Source of the DNA: Phenylobacterium aquaticum
Lineage (GTDB): Bacteria; Pseudomonadota; Alphaproteobacteria; Caulobacterales; Caulobacteraceae
Direction of reading: 5' to 3'
NCBI RefSeq assembly: GCF_022695515.1
Contig: NZ_JALDPT010000027.1
Location: 1 to 64,000 of the forward strand
Length of the DNA stretch: 64,000 bases
Both the position numbers and the translations under genes were made by a program. Under the pieces are notes generated by a model. It saw nothing but the letters and a program-made list of their open reading frames with translations, was not told where the DNA came from and did not search any database. Positions 36,178-44,358 of the stretch are shown here, piece by piece. Within the stretch, counting starts at the first letter, position 1; every line of letters starts with the position of its first letter.

Positions 36178-36750
36178 GTGGTCACCCTGAACCGCATCTA
36201 TACGCGCACCGGCGATGGCGGCGAGACGCGGCTGGCCACCGGCGCGCCCGTCGCCAAGTGCGACCTGCGGGTCACGGCCTATGGCGAGGTCGATGAGACC
36301 AACGCCTGCGTCGGGCTGGCCCGGCTGCATACGGCCGACAGCGCGCTCGACCCGCTGCTGGCGCGGATCCAGAACGAGCTGTTCGACCTGGGCGCCGATC
36401 TGGCGACCCCGGCCAAGGCGGACGAGGCCGAAGGCGCGGCCCTGCGCATCCTGGACAGCCAGGTCGAGCGGCTGGAGCGCGAGATCGACGCGATCAACGA
36501 GACCCTGCCGCCCCTGACCTCCTTCATCCTGCCGGGCGGCACGCCGGCCGCGGCGGCCCTGCACTTGGCCCGCACCGTGGCCCGCCGGGCCGAGCGGGCG
36601 GCGGTCGCGCTCATCCAGTCCGGCGAGACGGTCAGCCCGCCGGCCCTGCGCTATCTCAACCGGCTGTCGGACCTGCTGTTCGTGGTCGCCCGCGCCGCCA
36701 ATGACGGCGGCCGCGCCGAGGTGTTCTGGAAATCCGGCGCGACTCGTTAG
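36178..36750 (+). CDS. Cob(I)yrinic acid a,c-diamide adenosyltransferase, PduO type
   Basis: This 190-residue protein starts at a GTG (the frame has no earlier suitable start) and begins LNRIYTRTGDGGETRLATG, the PduO ATP-binding signature. It continues with YGEVDETNACVGLAR, the conserved LPGGTPAAAALHLARTVARRAERAAVAL and the C-terminal YLNRLSDLLFVVARAAN. It adenosylates cob(I)alamin to make coenzyme B12. Adenosylcobalamin-dependent ethylmalonyl- and methylmalonyl-CoA mutases need it, which fits the mcd and etf genes nearby. It converges on a small TM-protein gene, overlapping by four bases. Confidence 0.92.
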   Translation: MVTLNRIYTRTGDGGETRLATGAPVAKCDLRVTAYGEVDETNACVGLARLHTADSALDPLLARIQNELFDLGADLATPAKADEAEGAALRILDSQVERLEREIDAINETLPPLTSFILPGGTPAAAALHLARTVARRAERAAVALIQSGETVSPPALRYLNRLSDLLFVVARAANDGGRAEVFWKSGATR

Positions 36751-37007
36751 GGCTTCGGCGCCGCGGGGGCGTGAACCTCGGCCTTGGCCGCCGCGCGGCT
36801 CTTGTCGTCGGAGATCACCCGGCCGGTGATGTCGGAAATGGCGATCGGCCGGGCGCAGACCCGATCATGCCAATCCCACCACATGCCCTGGGCTTCGCAC
36901 TTCTTGCCGGGGATGATCCAGACCAGCTGGGTGACCGCGATCACCGTGACGATGCCGGCGAAAGCGATCAGGAAATAGCGGGCGAGGCGGGCGATCGTCG
37001 GGTTCAT
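36747..37007 (-). CDS. Small membrane protein of unknown function
   Basis: This 86-residue protein has one hydrophobic helix (about 8-33: RYFLIAFAGIVTVIAVTQLV) and a polar C-terminal domain with two cysteines (KKCEAQGMWWDWHDRVC) that could form a disulfide or bind metal, followed by an Ala/Pro tail. The composition and position suggest a periplasmic small protein anchored in the inner membrane. It is not recognised as a known family. It faces the etfB gene divergently, about 160 bases apart. Confidence 0.6.
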   Translation of the reverse strand: MNPTIARLARYFLIAFAGIVTVIAVTQLVWIIPGKKCEAQGMWWDWHDRVCARPIAISDITGRVISDDKSRAAAKAEVHAPAAPKP

Positions 37008-37122
37008 CGTCTCAATTCTGCTGTGGCGGACAGGTCCCTATGGACCGCTTCCGTCGAAAATGGGGCCTAGCCCAGACGCCCACGCGCTTGCAATGCGCGT
37101 CGGAACCGTTATTCCGCAGCCG

Positions 37123-37145
37123 TTCAGTTTTTTCCGCAATATAAT
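37123..37145 (+). promoter_or_regulatory. Possible promoter of etfBA
   Basis: A consensus TATAAT lies at 37140-37145, 20 bases before the etfB ATG at 37165. The -35 region 17 bases upstream is poor (CAGCCG), so only the -10 element is convincing. GAGG (37149-37152) is a possible ribosome-binding site. Confidence 0.35.
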
Positions 37146-37164
37146 TTGAGGCGCTAGCGAAGCC

Positions 37165-37911
37165 ATGAAGGTGCTCGTCCCCGTCAAGCGGGTGATCGAC
37201 TACAACGTCAAGGCCCGGGTCAAGCCGGACCAATCCGGCGTGGACCTCGCCAATGTGAAGATGTCCATGAATCCCTTCTGCGAGATCGCGGTCGAAGAGG
37301 CCGTGCGTCAGAAGGAAAAGGGTGTGGCCACGGAAGTGGTCGCCGTCTCCATTGGTCCGGCCCAGGCGCAGGAAACCCTGCGCACCGCCCTGGCCATGGG
37401 CGCGGATCGCGCCATCCTGATCCAGACGGACCAGGATCCTGAGCCGCTGGCGGTCGCCAAGCTGCTCAAGGCGATCATCGCCGAGGAAAGCCCCGATGTC
37501 GTGATCATGGGCAAGCAGGCGATCGACGGCGACAACAACGCCACCGGTCAGATGCTGGCCGCCCTGCTCGACTGGCCGCAGGCGACCTTCGCCAACGCGA
37601 TCGAGCTGGCCGCGGGCTCCGCCAAGGTGGCTCGTGAAGTCGACGGCGGCATCCAGACGGTTGAAGTGGCCCTGCCGGCGATCATCACCGCCGACCTGCG
37701 CCTCAACGAGCCGCGCTACGCCTCGCTGCCGAACATCATGAAGGCCAAGAAGAAGCCGCTGGACACCAAGGAAGCCGCCACGCTCGGCGTCGACCTGGCC
37801 CCGCGCCTGAAGGTCGTCAAGGTCACCGAGCCGCCGAAGCGCGGCGGCGGCATCAAGGTCGAGACCGCCGCTGACCTGGTCACCAACCTCAAGACCGCTG
37901 GGGTGCTCTAA
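37165..37911 (+). CDS. etfB: Electron transfer flavoprotein subunit beta
   Basis: This 248-residue protein begins [19 protein letters not shown] and has [43 protein letters not shown] and the C-terminal [22 protein letters not shown] signature. ETF-beta binds AMP and, with ETF-alpha, forms the FAD heterodimer that takes electrons from acyl-CoA dehydrogenases (two are in this window, one of them mcd) and passes them to ETF-quinone oxidoreductase. Its stop overlaps the etfA start by one base. Confidence 0.96.
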   Translation: MKVLVPVKRVIDYNVKARVKPDQSGVDLANVKMSMNPFCEIAVEEAVRQKEKGVATEVVAVSIGPAQAQETLRTALAMGADRAILIQTDQDPEPLAVAKLLKAIIAEESPDVVIMGKQAIDGDNNATGQMLAALLDWPQATFANAIELAAGSAKVAREVDGGIQTVEVALPAIITADLRLNEPRYASLPNIMKAKKKPLDTKEAATLGVDLAPRLKVVKVTEPPKRGGGIKVETAADLVTNLKTAGVL

Positions 37912-38855
37912 TGGCTGTTCTCGTCATCGCCGATCACGACAATGCGTCGCTGAAGGACAACACCAACAAGACCGTCACCGCGGCGCTGGCCCTTTCGGGC
38001 GACGTCGACGTGCTGGTCGCCGGTCAAGGCGCCAAGGGCGTTGCTGACGCCGCCGCCAAGATCGCCGGCGTCCGCAAGGTCCTGCTGGCCGAGAGCGACG
38101 CCCTGGGCCAAGGCCTGGCCGAGGCGGTCACCGCCGCGGTCCTGCCGCTGATGGGCGGCTACGACGCCGTCCTCACGCCCGCGACCTCGCAAGGCAAGAA
38201 CTTCAGCCCGCGCATCGCCGCGAAGCTGGACGTCTCGCAGATCTCGGAAATCGTCGAGGTCGTGGACGCCAACACCTTCGTGCGCCCGATCTATGCCGGC
38301 AACGCGCTGGAGACCGTGCAGTCGTCGGACCCGAAGAAGGTCATCACCGTCCGCGCCACCGCCTTCAAGGCGGCCGGCGAAGGCGGCTCGGCCGCGGTTG
38401 AATCGGTCGGCGCCGGCGACGGCGCCCCGAAGACCAAGTTCGTCGACCAGCAGCTGGTGAAGTCGGCCCGTCCGGAACTGACGGCGGCCAAGATCGTCGT
38501 CTCCGGCGGTCGCGCCATGGGTTCGGCCGAGGAATTCCAGCGGGTCATCGAGCCCCTGGCCGACAAGCTCGGCGCCGCCGTGGGCGCCAGCCGCGCCGCG
38601 GTCGACGCCGGTTATGCGCCGAACGACTATCAGGTCGGCCAGACCGGCAAGGTGGTCGCCCCGGAACTGTACGTGGCGATCGGCATCTCCGGCGCCATCC
38701 AGCACCTGGCCGGCATGAAGGACTCCAAGGTCATCGTCGCGATCAACAAGGACGGCGACGCGCCGATCTTCCAGGTCGCCGACTTCGGCCTGGTGGCGGA
38801 TTACAAGTCCGCCGTGCCGGAACTGATGGACGCGCTCACCGCCGCGGGCAAGTAA
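37911..38855 (+). CDS. etfA: Electron transfer flavoprotein subunit alpha
   Basis: This 314-residue protein begins [25 protein letters not shown]. The FAD-binding C-terminal domain has [52 protein letters not shown] and the final [27 protein letters not shown] segment in the window. It pairs with EtfB in the matrix-type cytoplasmic ETF. A terminator follows 33 bases after the stop. Confidence 0.96.
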   Translation: MAVLVIADHDNASLKDNTNKTVTAALALSGDVDVLVAGQGAKGVADAAAKIAGVRKVLLAESDALGQGLAEAVTAAVLPLMGGYDAVLTPATSQGKNFSPRIAAKLDVSQISEIVEVVDANTFVRPIYAGNALETVQSSDPKKVITVRATAFKAAGEGGSAAVESVGAGDGAPKTKFVDQQLVKSARPELTAAKIVVSGGRAMGSAEEFQRVIEPLADKLGAAVGASRAAVDAGYAPNDYQVGQTGKVVAPELYVAIGISGAIQHLAGMKDSKVIVAINKDGDAPIFQVADFGLVADYKSAVPELMDALTAAGK

Positions 38856-38888
38856 GCCCGCCAGCGCCCAAATCGGGTAAGTAAGCGA

Positions 38889-38920
38889 GGGGCGGTCTTC
38901 AGGTGGAGGCCGCCCCTTTT
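38889..38920 (+). terminator. Rho-independent terminator of etfBA
   Basis: A GGGGCGG (38889-38895)/CCGCCCC (38910-38916) stem with a 14-base loop is followed by TTTT, 33 bases after the etfA stop. It separates etfBA from the 3-hydroxybutyryl-CoA dehydrogenase gene. Confidence 0.7.
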
Positions 38921-39096
38921 GCTTGGGACGCAGCGCTCTTATAAGTTGAAATCGCGACTGCGGCGCCACACTGTCGTGCGCTCGCCACGCTGCGTCGCAG
39001 CAAAAGTCTTGGCGGCGCCGCACACGCACATGTTAGATAGAGATCTTTGGCGGCCGGCGACCTTGAGCGTCGCCCCGCGCATTTGAGGCTTTGTCG

Positions 39097-39975
39097 ATGG
39101 TGGAAATCAGGTCGGTCGGCGTCATCGGCGCGGGCCAGATGGGTGCGGGCATCGCCCATGTCTGCGCGCTGGGCGGCTATGACGTCCTGCTGCACGACGT
39201 GAGCCCGGACCGGATCGCCCTGGGCTTCGGCCAGATCCAGCACAACCTGACGCGTCAGGTCGTGCGCGGCATCATCGACCAGGCCACGATGGATCAGGCG
39301 ATGAACCGCCTGAAGGCGGCGCCCGAGCTGCAGATGATCGGCGGGACCGACATCGCCATTGAGGCGGCCACCGAGAACGAAGAGGTCAAGAAGTCGATCT
39401 TCAAGGCCCTGACGCCCCACCTGGGCGCCAACACCATCCTGGCCTCCAACACCTCGTCGATCTCGATCACCCGCCTGGCCTCGGCCTCGGACCGGCCGGA
39501 ACGCTTCATCGGCCTGCACTTCATGAACCCCGTCCCGCTGATGAAGCTGGTCGAGATCATCCGCGGCATCGCCACCGACGCGCCGACCTACGAGATCGCC
39601 GTCAATTTCGCCAAGTCGCTGGGCAAGACCACCGCCAACGCCGAGGACTTCCCGGCCTTCATCGTCAACCGCGTGCTGGTGCCGATGATCAACGAGGCGA
39701 TCTACACCCTGTACGAAGGGGTCGGCACGGTCGACGCCATCGACACCGCCCTGAAGCTGGGCGCCAACCACCCCATGGGGCCGCTGGAACTGGGCGACTT
39801 CATCGGCCTGGACACCGTGCTGTCGATCATGAACGTGCTGCACGAAGGCCTGGCCGACTCCAAGTACCGGCCCTGCCCGCTGCTGGTGAAGTATGTCGAG
39901 GCCGGCTGGCTGGGCCGCAAGTCGGGCCGCGGCTTCTACGACTATCGCGGCGAGACCCCCGTTCCGACGCGCTAA
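39097..39975 (+). CDS. 3-hydroxybutyryl-CoA dehydrogenase
   Basis: This 292-residue protein has an N-terminal NAD-binding Rossmann fold (VGVIGAGQMGAGIAHVCALGG) and a C-terminal helical domain. Signature motifs are EAATENEEVKKSIF, SNTSSISITRLA, IGLHFMNPVPLMKLVEIIRG and NHPMGPLELGDFIGLDTVLSIMNVLHEGL. It interconverts 3-hydroxybutyryl-CoA and acetoacetyl-CoA, feeding either butyryl-CoA oxidation, PHB turnover or the ethylmalonyl-CoA route. The ATG at 39097 is preferred to a TTG at 39091. It follows etfBA across a terminator and probably has its own promoter. Confidence 0.95.
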   Translation: MVEIRSVGVIGAGQMGAGIAHVCALGGYDVLLHDVSPDRIALGFGQIQHNLTRQVVRGIIDQATMDQAMNRLKAAPELQMIGGTDIAIEAATENEEVKKSIFKALTPHLGANTILASNTSSISITRLASASDRPERFIGLHFMNPVPLMKLVEIIRGIATDAPTYEIAVNFAKSLGKTTANAEDFPAFIVNRVLVPMINEAIYTLYEGVGTVDAIDTALKLGANHPMGPLELGDFIGLDTVLSIMNVLHEGLADSKYRPCPLLVKYVEAGWLGRKSGRGFYDYRGETPVPTR

Positions 39976-40117
39976 GAGCCCGCCGCCCGCCCCGCAAGGG
40001 CGGGCTGGGCGGACTTAATTCGCGCGCCAGCCCGGCGGCGGCGCTCTGCGACCGTTAATCATTCGACTTGGCGGCCGCGGTCATCGGATACTGCGTTCGA
40101 TTCGGACCGGCGGAACG

Positions 40118-41395
40118 ATGCGACGCCTCACCTTGCCACTGCTGTCGGCCAGCTATCTCAGCCTGGCCCTGATCCTCGCGCTTTCGCTGTGGCGGAACGG
40201 CGGCGGCTGGGGCGCGGGCGTGGCCGGGCTCGTCGGCATGCTGGCGCTCTGCTTCACCTTCCACGGCCTGATCGGTCGGGCCCTGGAGACCGAGGGTCTG
40301 CGCAAGGAGCTGGAGCAGATCCGGCTCGCCCACCGGATCATGATCACCCAGATGGAGCGGCTCGACGCCCGGGTCACCGAGGTAGTCTCCACCGTCGCCG
40401 ACGACGCCGTGCGCCGCAATGAGGAGCTGTCGGGCGAGGTCCACATGCTGGAGGACCTGGTTCAGCGGATGAGCCAGAGGCTGGAAGAGCGCATGAGCGC
40501 CCCGGCGGTCCACGCCTCCGGCCGCGCGCCGCACCAGACCCGCCAGTCCGCCGCCCTGCTGGAGACCGTCCGCGCGGCGCTGGCCGACAACCGAGTCGAC
40601 CTTTACCTGCAGCCGATCGTGGGCCTGCCCCAGCGCCGGACCGTGTTCTACGAAAGCTTCTCGCGCCTGCGCGACGAGACCGGCCGCATCATGATGCCGG
40701 CGGAATATCTGTCGGTCGCCGAGCCCGAGGGCCTGGTCACCTCGATCGACAACCTGTTGCTGTTCCGCTGCGTGCAGATCGTGCGCCGGCTGGCCAAGAC
40801 CGATCGCAAGGTCGGGATCTTCTGCAACATCTCCACGGCCAGCCTGGCCGACGAAACCTTCTTCCCGCAGTTCCTCGACCTCCTGGCCGCCAATCGCGAC
40901 CTGGCCGGGGCGCTGATCTTCGAACTGGGCCAGGCGGCGTTCGACGCCCGCGGCGCGGTCGAGGCCCGCAACATGGGCAAGCTGGCTGACCTCGGCTTCC
41001 GCTTCAGTCTCGACAAGGTCGTCGACCTGGACATCGACTTCCAGGACCTGGCCCGCTCGGACGTGAAGTTCCTGAAGGTCGGCGCCCAGTTCCTGCTGGA
41101 ACAGCTGACCGACACCGACGAAGGCCTGGTGCTGAAGTCGATCCCCGACCTCGCCGCCCAGGACTTCTCCTCGCTGACCCGCCGCTATGGGGTGGAGATC
41201 ATCGTCGAGAAGGTCGAGGCCGAGCGTCAGATCGTCGACATCCTCGAGCTCGACATCGCCTATGGCCAGGGCCACCTGTTCGGCGAGCCCCGCGCCATCC
41301 GCGACCAGGTCCTGGCCGAAACCGATCCGCCCGCCGACTTCATGCGCACCAGCATGGGCGGTCCCGGCCGCCGCCGCGCGGGCGCGCGCGGCTAA
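40118..41395 (+). CDS. tipF: TipF-like flagellar regulator with degenerate EAL domain
   Basis: This 425-residue protein has two hydrophobic segments (about 8-25 and 33-52), a coiled coil at about 57-120 and a C-terminal EAL-type domain (about 143-405). The catalytic signature is degenerate: EAL is ESF (FYESFSRL), and the DDFGTG loop is replaced by DKVVDLDIDF. QGHLFGEP is retained near the end. This matches Caulobacter TipF, a c-di-GMP-binding positive regulator of flagellum assembly and polar TipN recruitment, and not an active phosphodiesterase. A HAD-phosphatase gene follows by 42 bases. Confidence 0.82.
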   Translation: MRRLTLPLLSASYLSLALILALSLWRNGGGWGAGVAGLVGMLALCFTFHGLIGRALETEGLRKELEQIRLAHRIMITQMERLDARVTEVVSTVADDAVRRNEELSGEVHMLEDLVQRMSQRLEERMSAPAVHASGRAPHQTRQSAALLETVRAALADNRVDLYLQPIVGLPQRRTVFYESFSRLRDETGRIMMPAEYLSVAEPEGLVTSIDNLLLFRCVQIVRRLAKTDRKVGIFCNISTASLADETFFPQFLDLLAANRDLAGALIFELGQAAFDARGAVEARNMGKLADLGFRFSLDKVVDLDIDFQDLARSDVKFLKVGAQFLLEQLTDTDEGLVLKSIPDLAAQDFSSLTRRYGVEIIVEKVEAERQIVDILELDIAYGQGHLFGEPRAIRDQVLAETDPPADFMRTSMGGPGRRRAGARG

Positions 41396-41437
41396 GCCGC
41401 CGTTGACCCGGTCTTCCCGGACCGCTACCGCCCCCGG

Positions 41438-42301
41438 ATGACCAAGCCCCAAATCATCTCCGGCCTGTCCGACCTCGCCGATCGCTATGACGTGATCCTC
41501 TCCGACGTCTGGGGGGTGATCCACAACGGCCGCGAAAGCTTCCCCGCCGCCTGCGGGGCTCTGGCCAAGTGGCGGGCCGACAAGGGCCCGGTGGTGCTGA
41601 TCTCCAATTCGCCGCGCCCGTCGGCCGCGGTCCACGCCCAGCTGGACGAGCTGAGGGTGCCGCGCGAGGCCTGGTCGGCCTTCGTCTCCTCCGGCGACGC
41701 CACCCGCGTGCTGCTGGGCGGCCGCGCGCCCGGCCCGGCCTGGGCCATCGGCCCGGACCGCGATGCGCCGCTCTATGACGGCCTGGAACTGACCTTCGCC
41801 GGACCAGAGGACGCCGCCTTCGTCTCGGTCACCGGTCCCTATGACGACGAAGTCGAGACGCCCGAGCACTATCGCGCGCGGTTCGAGCAGGTCGCCGCCC
41901 GCGGCTTGACCATGATCTGCGCCAATCCCGACCTGGTGGTGCAGCGGGGCGACCGGCTGATCTATTGCGGCGGGGCGCTGGCCCAGCTCTACGCCCAGCT
42001 GGGCGGCGAGGTGATCATGGCCGGCAAGCCCTACAGCGCCATCTACGGCCTGTGCCTGGGCGAGGCCGAGGCCCTGCTGGGGCGCCCCGTCGATCGCCGC
42101 CGGGTGCTGTGCATCGGCGACGGCCTGCCCACCGACGTGAAGGGCGCCAACGACCAGGACCTCGACATCCTGTTCGTGGCCAGCGGCATCCATGGCGCCG
42201 AGACCATTGGCCCCGACGGGCTGAGAGCCGACGCCGTCGCCGACCTCCTGGGCCAGGCCGGGCTCACCGCCACCTACGCCATCGCCGACCTGGTCTGGTA
42301 G
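41438..42301 (+). CDS. HAD-superfamily hydrolase, subfamily IIA (TIGR01459 type)
   Basis: This 287-residue phosphatase has motif I DVILSDVWGVIHNG (the nucleophile Asp near residue 19), motif II VVLISNSPRPS, motif III Lys in MAGKPYSAIY and motif IV CIGDGLPTDVKGANDQDLD. It is the NagD/PGP-like C2 group; the substrate (a sugar or nucleotide monophosphate) is unknown. It is in a plausible operon with tipF but has no known flagellar role. Confidence 0.88.
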   Translation: MTKPQIISGLSDLADRYDVILSDVWGVIHNGRESFPAACGALAKWRADKGPVVLISNSPRPSAAVHAQLDELRVPREAWSAFVSSGDATRVLLGGRAPGPAWAIGPDRDAPLYDGLELTFAGPEDAAFVSVTGPYDDEVETPEHYRARFEQVAARGLTMICANPDLVVQRGDRLIYCGGALAQLYAQLGGEVIMAGKPYSAIYGLCLGEAEALLGRPVDRRRVLCIGDGLPTDVKGANDQDLDILFVASGIHGAETIGPDGLRADAVADLLGQAGLTATYAIADLVW

Positions 42302-42305
42302 GGCG

Positions 42306-42803
42306 TCAGCGCACCCGGGTCAGGGTGTCCGGCAGCCCCTTGGGCAGGGGCTTCATGTCGCCGTCCAGGGTGCGGATCGCCTGGTCGTCGCCCACCCTCA
42401 GGAAGTGGCGCGCGGTCTTGGGATCGTCGGGATTGAGCTCATAGACCGTGGCGTCCTCATCGAGGGCGTCGCCGCGCAAGGTGGTCCAGTCGCCGGTGCT
42501 CACGAACGGCGCCCCACGATCGATATAGGTCTCGGTCAGCCTGTAGGTCCCTTCCGCCCAGCCGGCCGCCTTTCGCGTCAGGACCAGCTCGGTCTTGATA
42601 CCCGGGCAGTCGGCGCAAAGCAGAGTCCCTGAGAAGGTCAGGGTCATGGGCTCGGCCTGGGAGGTCAGGGCGACATCGGCCGGCTGCGGGACCGGGAGCT
42701 TGGGCGGCGCGATCTTCGGCGGCGGCGGCGAGGTCGGCGGCTCGGCGCCCTTCGAGCAGCCGCCCAGCAGCAACAGACCCAGCAGCAGAACAGCCCCGCG
42801 CAT
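42306..42803 (-). CDS. NlpE-like outer-membrane lipoprotein
   Basis: This 165-residue protein has an N-terminal lipoprotein signal with lipobox LLLGGC (Cys16) followed by a Pro-rich linker. The rest resembles the N-terminal domain of NlpE: FSGTLLCADCPGIKTELVLT with the paired CADC, TYRLTETYID and GDWTTLRG. E. coli NlpE senses surface and lipoprotein-sorting stress through CpxA, and this gene may be a related sensor, but that link is inference. It is convergent to the HAD gene, four bases apart. Confidence 0.8.
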   Translation of the reverse strand: MRGAVLLLGLLLLGGCSKGAEPPTSPPPPKIAPPKLPVPQPADVALTSQAEPMTLTFSGTLLCADCPGIKTELVLTRKAAGWAEGTYRLTETYIDRGAPFVSTGDWTTLRGDALDEDATVYELNPDDPKTARHFLRVGDDQAIRTLDGDMKPLPKGLPDTLTRVR

Positions 42804-42923
42804 CGCATTCCCTCGCCAACAGCCTCTTGCCAGCCTGGGCCTGAAAGCCGATCTCGTCCAGGAGGCTTCGCTTAGGCCGCCAAGGCGGCTAAGGAACCTG
42901 GGCTAGAGGGAGTTGCAGGGCCG

Positions 42924-43355
42924 GTGCAGGGTTTGTTCTTCGAGGATTTGCAGGTCGGACAAAGCGCCGAAATGACGCGGTCCGTCACCGAGGCCGACAT
43001 CCAGGCCTTTGCGGCGGTGTCCGGCGACACCAATCCTGTCCACCTGGACGAGGCCTACGCCCAGACCACCAGCTTCCAGGGGCGGATCGCCCACGGCATG
43101 CTGTCGGCCGCCTATATCTCGGCGGTGATCGGCACCCAGCTGCCGGGACCCGGCGCCATCTATCTGTCCCAGAGCCTGAAGTTCCGCCGGCCGGTGCGGA
43201 TCGGCGCGACCGTGGTCACCACGGTCACGATCGAGGCCCTGGATGAGCGCCGCGGCCACGCGACCTTCGCGACCGTCTGCCAGGTGGACGGCAAATCCGT
43301 GGTCGAGGGCGAGGCCCTGATCATGGTCCCGCGCAAGACCGTCGGGGGCGCCTGA
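42924..43355 (+). CDS. MaoC-like (R)-specific enoyl-CoA hydratase
   Basis: This 143-residue hot-dog-fold protein starts at GTG 42924 with AGGGAG eleven bases upstream. It has the hydratase-2 motif FAAVSGDTNPVHLDEAYAQTTSFQGRIAHGML in the window, with catalytic Asp/His of the (R)-hydratase type. PhaJ-type enzymes hydrate trans-2-enoyl-CoA to (R)-3-hydroxyacyl-CoA for PHA synthesis or, in the ethylmalonyl-CoA pathway, related reactions. The next gene, ribF, begins five bases after its stop, so it may be co-transcribed. Confidence 0.87.
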   Translation: MQGLFFEDLQVGQSAEMTRSVTEADIQAFAAVSGDTNPVHLDEAYAQTTSFQGRIAHGMLSAAYISAVIGTQLPGPGAIYLSQSLKFRRPVRIGATVVTTVTIEALDERRGHATFATVCQVDGKSVVEGEALIMVPRKTVGGA

Positions 43356-43359
43356 GCCC

Positions 43360-44295
43360 ATGCGTATCGTTGAAGGGTGGAAGGGCCTGGCCGAGGCGGA
43401 CCGGGGCGCATCCGTGGCGCTCGGCAATTTCGACGGCGTGCATCGCGGCCACCAGCGGGTGATCGCGGCGGCCGCCCGCGGGGCCCAGGCCGCCAAGGCG
43501 CCCCTGGGGGTCATCAGTTTCGAACCGCACCCGCGCCGCATCTTCCAGCCCGACGCCCCGGCGTTCCGGCTGATGAACGCCGAGCAGCAGGCCAAGGCGC
43601 TGGCCGATCTCGGCGTCGACCTGTTCTATGTCCTGCCCTTCGACGCCGAGATGGCCAATCTCACCGACCGGGACTTCGCCAAGCAGGTGCTGCATGAAGG
43701 CCTGGGCGTCCGCCATGTGGCGGTGGGCTTCGACATCTCGTTCGGCAAGGGCCGCACCGGCAGCCCTCAGACCATGACCGCCTACGGGGCCGAATTCGGC
43801 TTCTCGGTCTCGGTGGCCGAGGCGGCCGGCGCGGACGGCGCCAAGTTCTCCTCGACCGGCGTGCGCGAGGCCCTGCGCAATGGCCGGCCCGAGGCCGCCG
43901 CCGCGATCCTCGGCCGCCCCTTCGCCATCCGCGGCATGGTCGAGCATGGCCGCCAGCTCGGCCGCCAGCTGGGATTCCCCACCGCCAATGTGGACCTGGC
44001 CGACTATGTGGTGCCGAGGTTCGGCGTCTACGCCACCCGCACCCGCCTGCCCGACGGCCGCGAGATCGCCGGCGTGGCCAATCTGGGGGTCAACCCCACC
44101 GTCACCGGAACGATCGCCCCGCGCCTGGAAGTGTGGCTGTTTGACTTCGATGAGGACATTTACGACCAGGTCATCGAGACCGACCTCATCGCCTTCCTGC
44201 GCGACGAGGAAAAGTTTGTTAACCTTGAGGTCATGACCGAGCAGGTGATGGCCGACGCCCGAAAGGCGCGGGCGCTGCTTCTGCCCGAGTTCTAA
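43360..44295 (+). CDS. ribF: Bifunctional riboflavin kinase/FAD synthetase
   Basis: This 311-residue protein has an N-terminal FAD synthetase domain (VALGNFDGVHRGHQRVIAAA, nucleotidyl-transferase HxGH-type, about 15-180) and a C-terminal riboflavin kinase domain (RQLGRQLGFPTANVDLADYVVPRFGVYA, GVANLGVNPTV, about 185-311). It converts riboflavin to FMN and FAD, the cofactors for the many flavoproteins in this window. Its last codons form the first unit of a 14-base tandem repeat that continues beyond the stop. Confidence 0.95.
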   Translation: MRIVEGWKGLAEADRGASVALGNFDGVHRGHQRVIAAAARGAQAAKAPLGVISFEPHPRRIFQPDAPAFRLMNAEQQAKALADLGVDLFYVLPFDAEMANLTDRDFAKQVLHEGLGVRHVAVGFDISFGKGRTGSPQTMTAYGAEFGFSVSVAEAAGADGAKFSSTGVREALRNGRPEAAAAILGRPFAIRGMVEHGRQLGRQLGFPTANVDLADYVVPRFGVYATRTRLPDGREIAGVANLGVNPTVTGTIAPRLEVWLFDFDEDIYDQVIETDLIAFLRDEEKFVNLEVMTEQVMADARKARALLLPEF

Positions 44296-44333
44296 TTCGA
44301 GAGTTCTAATTCGAGAGTTCTAGTTCGAGTTCT
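44287..44333. repeat. 14-base tandem repeat covering the ribF stop codon
   Basis: GAGTTCTAATTCGA occurs at 44287-44300 and 44301-44314, then a one-mismatch copy (GAGTTCTAGTTCGA) at 44315-44328 and a partial fourth copy. The first copy contains the ribF terminal codons GAG TTC TAA. Confidence 0.85.
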
Positions 44334-44358
44334 GACACCGGAAGGCGGGGGGCCCTCC

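Noticed and set aside
39986..40010. Terminator hairpin after the 3-hydroxybutyryl-CoA dehydrogenase gene
   Set aside because: GCCCGCC and GGCGGGC form a stem but no T-run follows, so it is not called as a rho-independent terminator.
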